This document shows positions 7,860 through 16,222 of a stretch of 60,247 bases of DNA, piece by piece (positions within the stretch are counted from its first letter, which is position 1; every line of letters starts with the position of its first letter). The notes beneath the pieces are model-generated. The model was not told the origin of the DNA, ran no database searches, and worked only from the letters and a program-made list of their open reading frames with translations. This DNA is from an uncultured Ruminococcus sp. Its GTDB lineage: Bacteria; Bacillota; Clostridia; Oscillospirales; Acutalibacteraceae. The position numbers and the translations under genes are program-made. The stretch is taken from contig CACZZB010000006.1 of assembly GCA_902785555.1 (NCBI GenBank), positions 1 through 60,247 of the forward strand, read 5' to 3'.

Positions 7860-8858
7860 ATGGATATAGACTTTGTGATAGCATGGGTCGATGGAAATGA
7901 CGAAAAATGGCTTGCGGAAAAATCGGAATATTCACCGTCATCAATGGCGGACAGTGCAACGGCTGTTCGTTTCAGGGACTGGGACAATCTTCAGTACTGG
8001 TTCAGGGGAGTTGAAAAATTCGCTCCGTGGGTGCATAAGATATATTTTATAACATGGGGACATCTTCCGAAATGGCTCGATGCTTCAAATCCCAAACTTG
8101 AAATAGTAAATCACAGAGATTATATACCCGAAAAATATCTGCCTACATTCAATTCCCATACGATAGAACTTAATATGAATAAAATAAAAGGGCTTTCGGA
8201 GCATTTTGTATATTTCAATGACGATATGTTCATAACCAAGCCTGTTGAGGAAACGGATTTTTTCAAAAATGATAAGCCGTGCGATACATTCGGTCTTAAC
8301 TGCATATACTTCGGTCATGACAGTGCAGGACATTTCAACGGTTCAAATATGGAGATAATAAACACCGAGTTTAAAGACATGAAAAAAGCTATCATGAAAA
8401 GGGACTTTTCAAAATGGTTCAGTATGAAGAACGGTTTCAGGAAAGTCGTAAAAACTTCTCTTTTGATACCTTGGGAATGGTTTCCGGGATTTCAGTATGA
8501 CCATTTGCCGTCAAGCTTTTGCAAATCGACACTTGATGATGTATGGGAAAAATATTATGATATTCTTGATAAGACCTGCTGTGACAAATTCAGGAAAGAA
8601 TATAATGTGAATCAGTGGCTGTTCAAGTACTGGCAGTTCTGCAAGGGAAATTATGAAGTACGTTCCGATAAATTCGGAGAGTGTTTCCATATTACGGAAA
8701 CGAATTTTGACAGATTATGCAATTCCCTTGAAAATCAGAAGTATAAGATGATATGTATAAACGATACACCGAGAACGCTTGATTTTGAAGAAAAAAAGCG
8801 TAGGGTCAAAGAATGTTTTGAGAAAATATTGCCGGATAAATCGAAATTTGAAACGTGA
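7860..8858 (+). CDS. Stealth-family sugar-phosphate transferase
   Basis: 332 residues. The start MDIDFVIAWVDGNDEKW is the Stealth CR1 motif. The second conserved region includes FNSHTIELNMNKIKGLSEHF and YFNDDMFITKPV, and later conserved regions are also present (FQYDHLPSSFCKSTL, and the ICINDT end). Stealth proteins join hexose-1-phosphates into phosphodiester-linked capsule or wall polymers using nucleotide-sugar donors. Together with the adjacent CDP-glycerol enzymes, this indicates that the cluster makes a phosphodiester-rich polymer of sugar phosphate and glycerol phosphate. It follows the previous gene without a gap. Confidence 0.92.
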   Translation: MDIDFVIAWVDGNDEKWLAEKSEYSPSSMADSATAVRFRDWDNLQYWFRGVEKFAPWVHKIYFITWGHLPKWLDASNPKLEIVNHRDYIPEKYLPTFNSHTIELNMNKIKGLSEHFVYFNDDMFITKPVEETDFFKNDKPCDTFGLNCIYFGHDSAGHFNGSNMEIINTEFKDMKKAIMKRDFSKWFSMKNGFRKVVKTSLLIPWEWFPGFQYDHLPSSFCKSTLDDVWEKYYDILDKTCCDKFRKEYNVNQWLFKYWQFCKGNYEVRSDKFGECFHITETNFDRLCNSLENQKYKMICINDTPRTLDFEEKKRRVKECFEKILPDKSKFET

Positions 8859-8873
8859 TGACTGAGGGATAAT

Positions 8874-11540
8874 ATGAATAAAGATGACTTTTTGATATCG
8901 GTAGTCATGCCGGTATATAATACAGAAAAATTTCTTGCGGAGTCCGTTGACTCTGTTATTGGACAAACAATAGGATTTGAGGATAATATACAGCTTATAT
9001 TGGTAAATGACGGAAGTACAGATACAAGTGAAAGTATATGTAAAAGCTATGAACGGAAATATCCCGATAATATCATTTATCTTTCTCAGAAAAACAGAGG
9101 TGCGGGTGCTGCAAGAAATCTCGGACTGAGAAGCGTCAGGGGAAAGTATGTCAATTTTCTGGATTCCGATGATAAATGGCAAAGTGATGCTTTTAAGATA
9201 CTTTATGATTTTATGGAAGAAAATGCAGGGAAAACAGATGCTGCAGCGGCAAGAAAAAATCTTTTTGATGGGGGCAGCGGTTTTCACGGACTTGATTATA
9301 AATTCGGCAAGACAATGTTGGCTGACCTTGATAAAAGCTTCTACCTTGTACAAAATGACGTTACAAGTGTTCTGTTCAGTACGAAGGCTGTAAAAGACCT
9401 GAAATTCTGTGAAGATATCAGATACGGTGAAGATTCAAGATTTGTAAATACAGTCCTTCTGAAAAAATGTACTCTCGGAATAGTGAAAGAAGCTGTTCAT
9501 TTCTGCAGGATAAGAACCGACGGTACTTCAGTTTTACAGAAAGAGGGCGGCTCGGAGGGATATTATTTCGATTCGCCTGTTTATCTGCATAAATATCTTT
9601 TTGAGCTGTCAAAAGAAAAATACGGTGTGATAAAAAAATTCATACAGTATACAATGATGTATGATATCACATGGAGAATGAAAAAGCCTGTATATAAACT
9701 TCTTGACGGTGAAAAATATGAAAGATATATAAAAATCATCCGTGAGCTTATGAAGTACATAGATGATGATGTTATATACCGTCAGAGAAGTATATATATG
9801 AATATGAAAATGTATGCCCTTTCGCTTAAATACGGTCATGATGTGCGAAAAGAACTTGCATGGTCTGACGGGAAAATAAAGTATAAGAACTTTATGGCGA
9901 TAGACCCCGAAAAGGCTCAGACTCTTATTATATGGGATTATTTTGAGATAAGGGGGAATATTCTGCACCTTGAGGGCAAGGATAATTGCTGGATGAACAG
10001 GGACGATTTCAATTATCATATCATGGTCGGAGAAAAAGTATATCATCCGTCATACTATGACTGTAAAAGATTTGACCTCGTTACTATGGAGGGTTCTGTA
10101 AATAAAGGTCGTGCGGTAGTATTCGATATTCCGCTTGACAGGGATAATGAATCGAAGATAAGCGTTTTCCTTGATTTCAAGGGCAGGAGCAGTGAGGTGT
10201 ATACATCTTTGGGCAAATTTTCACATCTGCCCAAGATATACAAGGCTTATTATGCAAAGGACGATATTATCATAACAAGAGACGGTAAGGGATTTATTTC
10301 CCGTCCGAACACTGATAAGCTGAGAAACAGTCTTGAACAGGAATACTGCAAAACATTGACGAGCGATGGCAAAGAGGATATAATTGAACTGAGAAAGGCT
10401 TATTTTGAACGAAAAGCCCGTCAGAAAAAGAAAATATGGATGATATCAGACCGTGCGTATGTGGCAAACGATAACGGTGAGCATTTTTTCAGATATGTGA
10501 ATAAAAGACTTCACATAGGCATAGAGCCTGTCTTTAATATAAATAAAGACTGTGATGATTTCGCAAGGATGAAGAAATACGGAAAAGTCGTTCCCTATGA
10601 CGATGATGAATATAAAATGTATTTTCTTCTTTCTGATAAGATAATATCATCTTCCGCATCAGATTATGTATTTGACCCTTTCGGAGATGATAAAAAATAT
10701 CTTGTTGATATTATAAATTTTGAGTTTGTCTTTCTTCAGCATGGTATCACAAAGGATGATATATCGTCATGGATAAACAGGTTCAATAAGAATATAAGAC
10801 TGATGATAACAGCCGCTTTGCCCGAATATAATTCTATAATAAACGGTGATTATTACATGGGCAAGGACAGAGCTGCACTGACGGGCATGGCAAGATATGA
10901 TGAGCTTTACAGAAAAAATAAGCGTAATAAGCCCATTAAAAAAATTGTGATAATACCTACATGGCGTAAGGAAATAAAAGAAAGCTATGACGAAAAATCA
11001 AGCAAAAGTATTTACTATGATAAATTTCGTGAGACTGATTACTTTAAATTCTATAACTCGCTGATAAATGACGAAAGACTGCTGAAAGCAATGAAGGATA
11101 AGGGCTATAAGGGGCTTATGTGTATGCACCCTATGCACAGCGAACAATGGATAGATTTTACCCCGAATGATGTATTTGAAATAAACAGCGGTTATGTGGA
11201 CTATCAAAGGGAATTTATAGAAGCCTCCATGCTTGTCACGGATTATTCGAGTGTGGCGTTTGATTTTGCGTATCTGAAAAAGCCCGTAGTTTATACTCAG
11301 TTTGATAAGGATAAATTTTATCTGGAACATACTTATAAAAAGGGTTATTTTGATTATGAGAAAAACGGTTTCGGCTGTGTATGTACAGATATTGACTCGG
11401 CAGTTAATGCTATAATTGCAGAGATAGAGAATGATTGCCGCAACAGTGAAAAATATCTTGAGCGTGTGGATGAATTTTTCCCTTACAATGACGCAAACTG
11501 TTGTAAGAGAATATATAAAAGTATAAGAGAGTTGGACTGA
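8874..11540 (+). CDS. Bifunctional GT2 glycosyltransferase / CDP-glycerol glycerophosphotransferase
   Basis: 888 residues, two enzymes in one chain. The N-terminal GT2 half (about 1-230) carries VVMPVYNTEKFL, LVNDGSTD and the metal-binding NFLDSDD (94-100). A middle region (about 230-500) is shared with the neighbouring paralogues. The C-terminal TagF-like domain holds FLQHGITKDDIS near 620, IPTWRKE near 694 and TDYSSVAFDFAYLKKP near 788. The protein probably adds a sugar and a glycerol-phosphate to a growing polymer in alternation. GAGGGAT precedes the ATG. It is a close paralogue of 12598-15267. Confidence 0.88.
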   Translation: MNKDDFLISVVMPVYNTEKFLAESVDSVIGQTIGFEDNIQLILVNDGSTDTSESICKSYERKYPDNIIYLSQKNRGAGAARNLGLRSVRGKYVNFLDSDDKWQSDAFKILYDFMEENAGKTDAAAARKNLFDGGSGFHGLDYKFGKTMLADLDKSFYLVQNDVTSVLFSTKAVKDLKFCEDIRYGEDSRFVNTVLLKKCTLGIVKEAVHFCRIRTDGTSVLQKEGGSEGYYFDSPVYLHKYLFELSKEKYGVIKKFIQYTMMYDITWRMKKPVYKLLDGEKYERYIKIIRELMKYIDDDVIYRQRSIYMNMKMYALSLKYGHDVRKELAWSDGKIKYKNFMAIDPEKAQTLIIWDYFEIRGNILHLEGKDNCWMNRDDFNYHIMVGEKVYHPSYYDCKRFDLVTMEGSVNKGRAVVFDIPLDRDNESKISVFLDFKGRSSEVYTSLGKFSHLPKIYKAYYAKDDIIITRDGKGFISRPNTDKLRNSLEQEYCKTLTSDGKEDIIELRKAYFERKARQKKKIWMISDRAYVANDNGEHFFRYVNKRLHIGIEPVFNINKDCDDFARMKKYGKVVPYDDDEYKMYFLLSDKIISSSASDYVFDPFGDDKKYLVDIINFEFVFLQHGITKDDISSWINRFNKNIRLMITAALPEYNSIINGDYYMGKDRAALTGMARYDELYRKNKRNKPIKKIVIIPTWRKEIKESYDEKSSKSIYYDKFRETDYFKFYNSLINDERLLKAMKDKGYKGLMCMHPMHSEQWIDFTPNDVFEINSGYVDYQREFIEASMLVTDYSSVAFDFAYLKKPVVYTQFDKDKFYLEHTYKKGYFDYEKNGFGCVCTDIDSAVNAIIAEIENDCRNSEKYLERVDEFFPYNDANCCKRIYKSIRELD

Positions 11541-11546
11541 ACGTCT

Positions 11547-12572
11547 ATGAAAGAAAAAGAATTTATATTTACGGTGGTCATACCCGTTTATAACGTAGAA
11601 AAATATCTTGACGAAACACTTGATTCCGTAATATCACAGACTGTCGGATTTGAGGAAAATATACAGGTGATACTTGTGAATGACGGTTCGACAGACAAAA
11701 GCGGAGATATATGTAACGCATATAAAGAAAGATATCCTGAAAATATATCATATATAGAAAAGGAAAACGGGGGAGTAAGCTCGGCAAGAAATTCGGCAAT
11801 ACCGTATATAAAGGGAAAATATGTGAATTTTCTTGATGCCGATGACTGCTGGGAAAAAAATGCTTTTGAGATTGTAAGAGCTTTTTTTGATGAGCATTAT
11901 GACGAAACAGACGTTGCAGGCTGTCGCAAAGAATTTTTCGGTGCAAAGTCGGGATATCATTATCTTGATTATAAATTTGAAAATACGAGAGTTATAGACC
12001 TGAGAAAAGAATTTGACTGCATACAGCTTGATGTCACGGGAGCGTTTATCAAAACACAGGCAATAGGTGAAAGACGTTTTTCGGAAAAGCTCAGATACGG
12101 AGAAGATGCACAGTTCATAACATCACTGCTCCTTGAAAAATGCCGTCTTGGAGTATGCCGTGAAGCGTTGCACCGATACAGGAAAAGAACGGATATGTCA
12201 TCAGCTCTTCAGAATGATGTCAGGGATAAGAGCTATTATTTTTCATCTCCGAAGTTTTTTTTGCAGGGTCTGCTTGACGAATCTATTGAAAAGTACGGCA
12301 AAGCAGAAAAATTTATTCAATTTACGGTTATGTATGAGCTTGGCTGGAGAATAAGAAAAAAAGGCATAAAACAATATCTTACAGACGAACAATATAACGA
12401 ATACTGCAGAATACTGTCGGGTCTTATCAGACAGATAGATGATGATGTCATAAAAAAACAGCATTATCTGTGGAAAAAGCATAAGATATTCTGTTTGCTG
12501 AAAAAACACGGTGCCGACAGAACAGCGGCACTGTTCGGCAAATTGTCAGGCTTGGAAACAATTTTCGGATAA
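11547..12572 (+). CDS. GT2 glycosyltransferase, short paralogue lacking the TagF domain
   Basis: 341 residues. It aligns with the first 340 or so residues of the two bifunctional neighbours: VVIPVYNVEKYL, LVNDGSTDKS, GGVSSARN, NFLDADDCW and EDAQFITSLLLEKC are all shared. It ends at KLSGLETIFG, just where the neighbours continue toward the CDP-glycerol domain. It lies between the two full-length copies, so it may be a tandem duplicate that lost its C-terminal half or a domain kept on its own. GT2 active-site acidic residues are intact, so it is probably functional. Only 6 bp separate it from the upstream stop, and its ribosome site is weak. Confidence 0.85.
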   Translation: MKEKEFIFTVVIPVYNVEKYLDETLDSVISQTVGFEENIQVILVNDGSTDKSGDICNAYKERYPENISYIEKENGGVSSARNSAIPYIKGKYVNFLDADDCWEKNAFEIVRAFFDEHYDETDVAGCRKEFFGAKSGYHYLDYKFENTRVIDLRKEFDCIQLDVTGAFIKTQAIGERRFSEKLRYGEDAQFITSLLLEKCRLGVCREALHRYRKRTDMSSALQNDVRDKSYYFSSPKFFLQGLLDESIEKYGKAEKFIQFTVMYELGWRIRKKGIKQYLTDEQYNEYCRILSGLIRQIDDDVIKKQHYLWKKHKIFCLLKKHGADRTAALFGKLSGLETIFG

Positions 12573-12597
12573 TAAAATAACGGAGGTCGATAGGATT

Positions 12598-15267
12598 ATG
12601 GATTATAAATTTCAGTTTTCGGTGATAATCCCCGTCTACAATGTAGAACAGTATCTTGCCGAAACGCTTGATTCTGTTATTGCACAAACCGTAGGCTTTG
12701 AGGACAATATACAGATAATACTTGTGAATGACGGCAGTCCCGATGACAGTGAAAAGATATGTATGGAATACAAGGAAAAATACCCCGATAATATCGTATA
12801 TGTCAAAAAGGAAAACGGCGGAGTCAGTTCCGCAAGAAATGAAGGTATACGTTATGCGGAGGGAAAATATGTCAATTTCCTTGATTCCGATGACTGTTGG
12901 GAACCCGAAGCTTTTGAGCATATATTGACATTCTTTGATGAAAATTATGATATCATAGATGTAGTCGGTGCAAGAAAAAAGTTTTTTGACGCCAAAACGG
13001 GCTATCATCCTTTGGACTATAAATTTACTGTTACAAAAATTGTCGATTTGAGAGATGAATATGAATTCATACAGATGGACGTTACGGGAGCATTTATCAA
13101 GAATGAGGCTATCGGTGATACAAGATTTTCTTCAAAACTGAAATATGGTGAAGATGCCTGTTTTATAAATACTATAATACTTGAAAAGTGTATGCTCGGT
13201 GTATGCCGTGAAGCAGTCCAGCTTTACAGAAAGCGTCAGGATGAAAGTTCTGCCCTTCAGAATGAGCTTAAAAGTGAGAGCTATTATTTTGATACTCCCG
13301 AATACTGTCATAAATATATGTTTGAGCTTTCAAAGAAAAAATACGGAAAGATAGAATATTTTATACAGTATACGGTGATGTATGACCTTTCATGGAGACT
13401 CAAGAAAAAAGTTTCCGACCATCTGAGTACCGAAGATCACAAGCGTTATTGTGATATGATAACGGATCTTATCAGACAAATTGATGACAGGGTCATTTTC
13501 AGGCAGAAAGAGATGTTCATGAATATGAAAATGTTCTGTCTTGAAAAAAAATACGGCAAAGATATGAGAAACGAACTTGTATACGACCATGGAAACCTGC
13601 TGTATAATAATATATCTACAATGAATCTTAATAATGCAAAGACAAATATAATATGGTTCTTCACTGAGATAAAAAACGGTTTCCTTTATCTTGAAGGCAA
13701 AGACAACTGCTGGCTTTCGAGAGATACTTATGAATATTTCATACAGGCAGATGATGATATATATACACCCGAATATTATCATGCACCTGCATTTGATTTT
13801 GTGACTATGTACGGTACGGCAGAGGAAGGCAGAGCTATACGCATCGCAATTCCGCTGAAAAATGGAGAAGAACAGAAAATACAGTTTTTTTTCAGATACG
13901 GTGAAAATAAAAAACTGATATATACGTCAATGGGAAAGTTTGCTCATATACCGCCGATATGGGGGGGATATTATGCCAAGGATGATTTTATTATAAAGAT
14001 GTCCGGAAAATATCTTTTGGTATTTCCCTATTCAAAATCACTGCACAAGAAATTTGAAAATGTCTACCGCCGACAGCTCCGTGAAAACAACAGAGGCTAT
14101 CTTATTAAATATCGCCGTCTTTACAGTATGCTGAAAAAGAATGATAAGCAGATATGGCTCATATCGGACAGAACCGACAAGGCAAACGATAACGGTGAAC
14201 ATATGTTCAGATATATCAATTCTCTTGATTTGCATGATGTTGACGTTTATTATTATATAGACAAAGACAGTGCGGACTTTGATAAGATGAAGAAGATAGG
14301 AAAAGTCATTCCGTATAATACCCCTCAGTACAGGCTGTATTCGCTTCTTGCGGATAAAGTCATATCATCAAGCGGAAGCGAATATGTCATAAATGCCTTT
14401 GGAGGAGACAGAAAATTTCTTTGTGACTTGTATAATTTTGATTATATTTTCTTACAGCATGGTATTACAAAGGATGACATATCCGAATGGATAAATAAGT
14501 TCAACAAGAATATGAATATGATAGTCACGGCAGGCAAGCCCGAACAAAAATCATTTACCGACCCGAATTACAGCTATCCGGCTGATGTGCCTGTGCTGAC
14601 GGGATTTCCACGACATGATAATCTCCTGAGAATGCAGAAAGAAAATCCGCCTGAAAAGAAAGTGCTTATTATACCGACATGGAGAAAGAGCATAAAGGGA
14701 AGCTATGACCCACGCACGACCAAAAGCATATACTTTGACGGTTTCCGTGATACAGAGTATTTCAAGTTCTACAATTCCCTTATAAGTGACGAGCGTTTGT
14801 GTGACTGCATGAAGAAGAACGGCTATACAGGTGTACTGTGTATGCACCCGATACATTGTGAACAGTGGGTGGATTTTACTCCGAATGATGTATTTAGTAT
14901 AAATCACGGTTACGTTGACTATCAGAAAGAATTTACATCTTCGTCACTTCTTGTGACGGACTATTCAAGCGTATTCTTCGATTTTGCATTTCTCAAAAAG
15001 CCTGTGGTGTATTCACAGTTTGACAAGGAGCAGTTCTTCTCTGGCGAACATTCATATACAAAGGGCTATTTCAGCTATGAGGACAACGGTTTCGGACCTG
15101 TATGCTATGACCTTGATACAACTGTTCAAGAGATGATAAAAGTCATAGAAAACGACTGCAAAAACAGTGAAACATATATAAAGCGTATCGAAGATTTTTA
15201 CGAATACTTTGATGACAACAGCTGTAAGCGTGTTTATGAGCATATAAGAAAACTTGACGAAAACTGA
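12598..15267 (+). CDS. Bifunctional GT2 glycosyltransferase / CDP-glycerol glycerophosphotransferase (paralogue)
   Basis: 889 residues from ATG 12598, which has CGGAGG at 12581-12586; upstream in-frame codons overlap the preceding gene and are rejected. The N-terminal GT2 motifs are SVIIPVYNVEQYL, LVNDGSPDDS and NFLDSDDCW. The C-terminal phosphotransferase motifs are FLQHGITKDDIS, IPTWRKSIKGSYD, MHPIHCEQW and TDYSSVFFDFAFLKKP. It is the same length and architecture as 8874-11540, so the pair likely arose by tandem duplication; they may use different sugars or acceptors. It is the last gene of the cluster and is followed by a strong terminator. Confidence 0.88.
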   Translation: MDYKFQFSVIIPVYNVEQYLAETLDSVIAQTVGFEDNIQIILVNDGSPDDSEKICMEYKEKYPDNIVYVKKENGGVSSARNEGIRYAEGKYVNFLDSDDCWEPEAFEHILTFFDENYDIIDVVGARKKFFDAKTGYHPLDYKFTVTKIVDLRDEYEFIQMDVTGAFIKNEAIGDTRFSSKLKYGEDACFINTIILEKCMLGVCREAVQLYRKRQDESSALQNELKSESYYFDTPEYCHKYMFELSKKKYGKIEYFIQYTVMYDLSWRLKKKVSDHLSTEDHKRYCDMITDLIRQIDDRVIFRQKEMFMNMKMFCLEKKYGKDMRNELVYDHGNLLYNNISTMNLNNAKTNIIWFFTEIKNGFLYLEGKDNCWLSRDTYEYFIQADDDIYTPEYYHAPAFDFVTMYGTAEEGRAIRIAIPLKNGEEQKIQFFFRYGENKKLIYTSMGKFAHIPPIWGGYYAKDDFIIKMSGKYLLVFPYSKSLHKKFENVYRRQLRENNRGYLIKYRRLYSMLKKNDKQIWLISDRTDKANDNGEHMFRYINSLDLHDVDVYYYIDKDSADFDKMKKIGKVIPYNTPQYRLYSLLADKVISSSGSEYVINAFGGDRKFLCDLYNFDYIFLQHGITKDDISEWINKFNKNMNMIVTAGKPEQKSFTDPNYSYPADVPVLTGFPRHDNLLRMQKENPPEKKVLIIPTWRKSIKGSYDPRTTKSIYFDGFRDTEYFKFYNSLISDERLCDCMKKNGYTGVLCMHPIHCEQWVDFTPNDVFSINHGYVDYQKEFTSSSLLVTDYSSVFFDFAFLKKPVVYSQFDKEQFFSGEHSYTKGYFSYEDNGFGPVCYDLDTTVQEMIKVIENDCKNSETYIKRIEDFYEYFDDNSCKRVYEHIRKLDEN

Positions 15268-15270
15268 ATT

Positions 15271-15316
15271 AAAAATCCCCGTAATTTTCAGGTAAAATTT
15301 ACGGGGATTTTTTGTT
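15271..15316. terminator. Bidirectional terminator between polymer cluster and M50 gene
   Basis: AAAATCCCCGTAA pairs with TTACGGGGATTTT, with T-runs on both strands. It separates convergent genes and overlaps the last codons of the M50 gene. Confidence 0.88.
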
Positions 15317-15910
15317 TTTAATGAGGATTATCGTTATAAGATAAAGGGCGGTCAAAAGAAGTGTAAAATTGTATTTGGACTGAAAGAGAACCAAAAATCC
15401 AATTATCAGAACAGGAAGAAGTATTATAAAAGATATTATTTCAAGAATAAGGTCGGCTTTGGCAGGTGAAAAGTGATTTTCAAGTATTATCAGCAAAGCC
15501 TGTCCGCCGTCGAGGGAGTCTATCGGCAGAATATTGAATAATCCCAATGTCATGTTTGTATCGAAAAATATTTCCAAATAATAATTTGGTATTATTTTAA
15601 GAAAAAAATATGAAATTACTGCAAGAATAAAATTGACAGTTACACCCGCAAGTGATATAATTAATTCGTCTTTGCACTTACGGGTTATTTTTTGACGGTC
15701 CAATATTGCTATATCAAACAAAGTCAGCTTTATTCTTTTCGGATAAGCTCCGTAATGCCTTAATGCAAGGATATGTCCGAGTTCATGTGATATCACGCTG
15801 ACAAAGCATATTATGACCGACATTGAGGTGTCAAAGATTATAACAAGTGTCATAAGTGCTACAAGCGGATAACTCAGTTCAAAATATATTTTTCCTATTT
15901 TAAAAGTCAT
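15299..15910 (-). CDS. M50 (site-2) membrane metalloprotease
   Basis: 203 residues with about five membrane segments. The zinc-binding HELGH is at residues 42-46, and the third ligand lies in NILPIDSLDGGQ (126-137, Asp134). This is the SpoIVFB/S2P architecture without the C-terminal CBS or PDZ domain. Such proteases cut membrane-embedded substrates, often pro-sigma or anti-sigma factors. A spore-former could use it for pro-sigma-K, but I see no SpoIVFA-like partner, so the assignment stays general. Its start overlaps the stop of the 78-aa membrane protein by 4 bp (15907-15910). Confidence 0.85.
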   Translation of the reverse strand: MTFKIGKIYFELSYPLVALMTLVIIFDTSMSVIICFVSVISHELGHILALRHYGAYPKRIKLTLFDIAILDRQKITRKCKDELIISLAGVTVNFILAVISYFFLKIIPNYYLEIFFDTNMTLGLFNILPIDSLDGGQALLIILENHFSPAKADLILEIISFIILLPVLIIGFLVLFQSKYNFTLLLTALYLITIILIKNKKSP

Positions 15911-16143
15911 TGGCTTGTTTCCTCAAAAATACGGCTTGTTTCGGTGATGACGGTTTCTTCAATGAAATCGAGGGGGGATTTTGCGGTATCCGTGAAAATG
16001 GAATTATTGTAATTGTCAAAGAACCATGTACCCACAAGGGCATGGATATCTCCGCCTATCGTTTTTATTACAAATGCGGATATTATAATAATAACTGATA
16101 TTATCATCTGAATGATGATAAGAATAGGTCTTTTGTTATCCAA
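15907..16143 (-). CDS. Small single-pass membrane protein, unknown
   Basis: 78 residues if the TTG at 16143 is used (MDNKRPILIIIQM...). An ATG at 16161 gives 84 residues but lies inside the comM terminator hairpin. One membrane helix spans about residues 6-27, and the rest (GGDIHALVGTWFFDNYNNS, then an acidic tail) would be extracytoplasmic. I do not recognise the family. Its stop overlaps the M50 start by 4 bp, so it is probably translationally coupled and may be an accessory factor or substrate of the protease. GGGAG, the only plausible ribosome site, is the 3' arm of the upstream hairpin. Confidence 0.6.
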   Translation of the reverse strand: MDNKRPILIIIQMIISVIIIISAFVIKTIGGDIHALVGTWFFDNYNNSIFTDTAKSPLDFIEETVITETSRIFEETSQ

Positions 16144-16149
16144 AAGAAA

Positions 16150-16195
16150 AACTCCCTGCATAATATATTTAAAAAAATATATTCGCAGAGAGTGA
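16150..16195 (-). terminator. Hairpin terminator after comM, containing the next gene's ribosome site
   Basis: On the minus strand, CTCTCTGC-AATATATTT pairs with AAATATATT-GCAGGGAG, about 17 bp with a small bulge, followed by TTTTTCTTTT. It fits an intrinsic terminator, and its 3' arm GGGAG is also the only Shine-Dalgarno-like sequence for the 78-aa gene. Confidence 0.65.
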
Positions 16196-16222
16196 GGAAA
16201 ATTACAAATAATTGCTGATTGT

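Noticed and set aside
8715..9353. 212-residue minus-strand reading frame at the Stealth/GT2 junction
   Set aside because: Lies opposite two well-supported genes and has no family motifs.
2427..15267. Prophage or recent genomic island
   Set aside because: No integrase, phage genes or att repeats were seen, and codon style matches the rest; it is better read as an accessory polymer locus.
15299..15910. SpoIVFB assignment
   Set aside because: The catalytic motifs fit, but there is no SpoIVFA partner and no C-terminal CBS domain; kept as a generic M50 protease.
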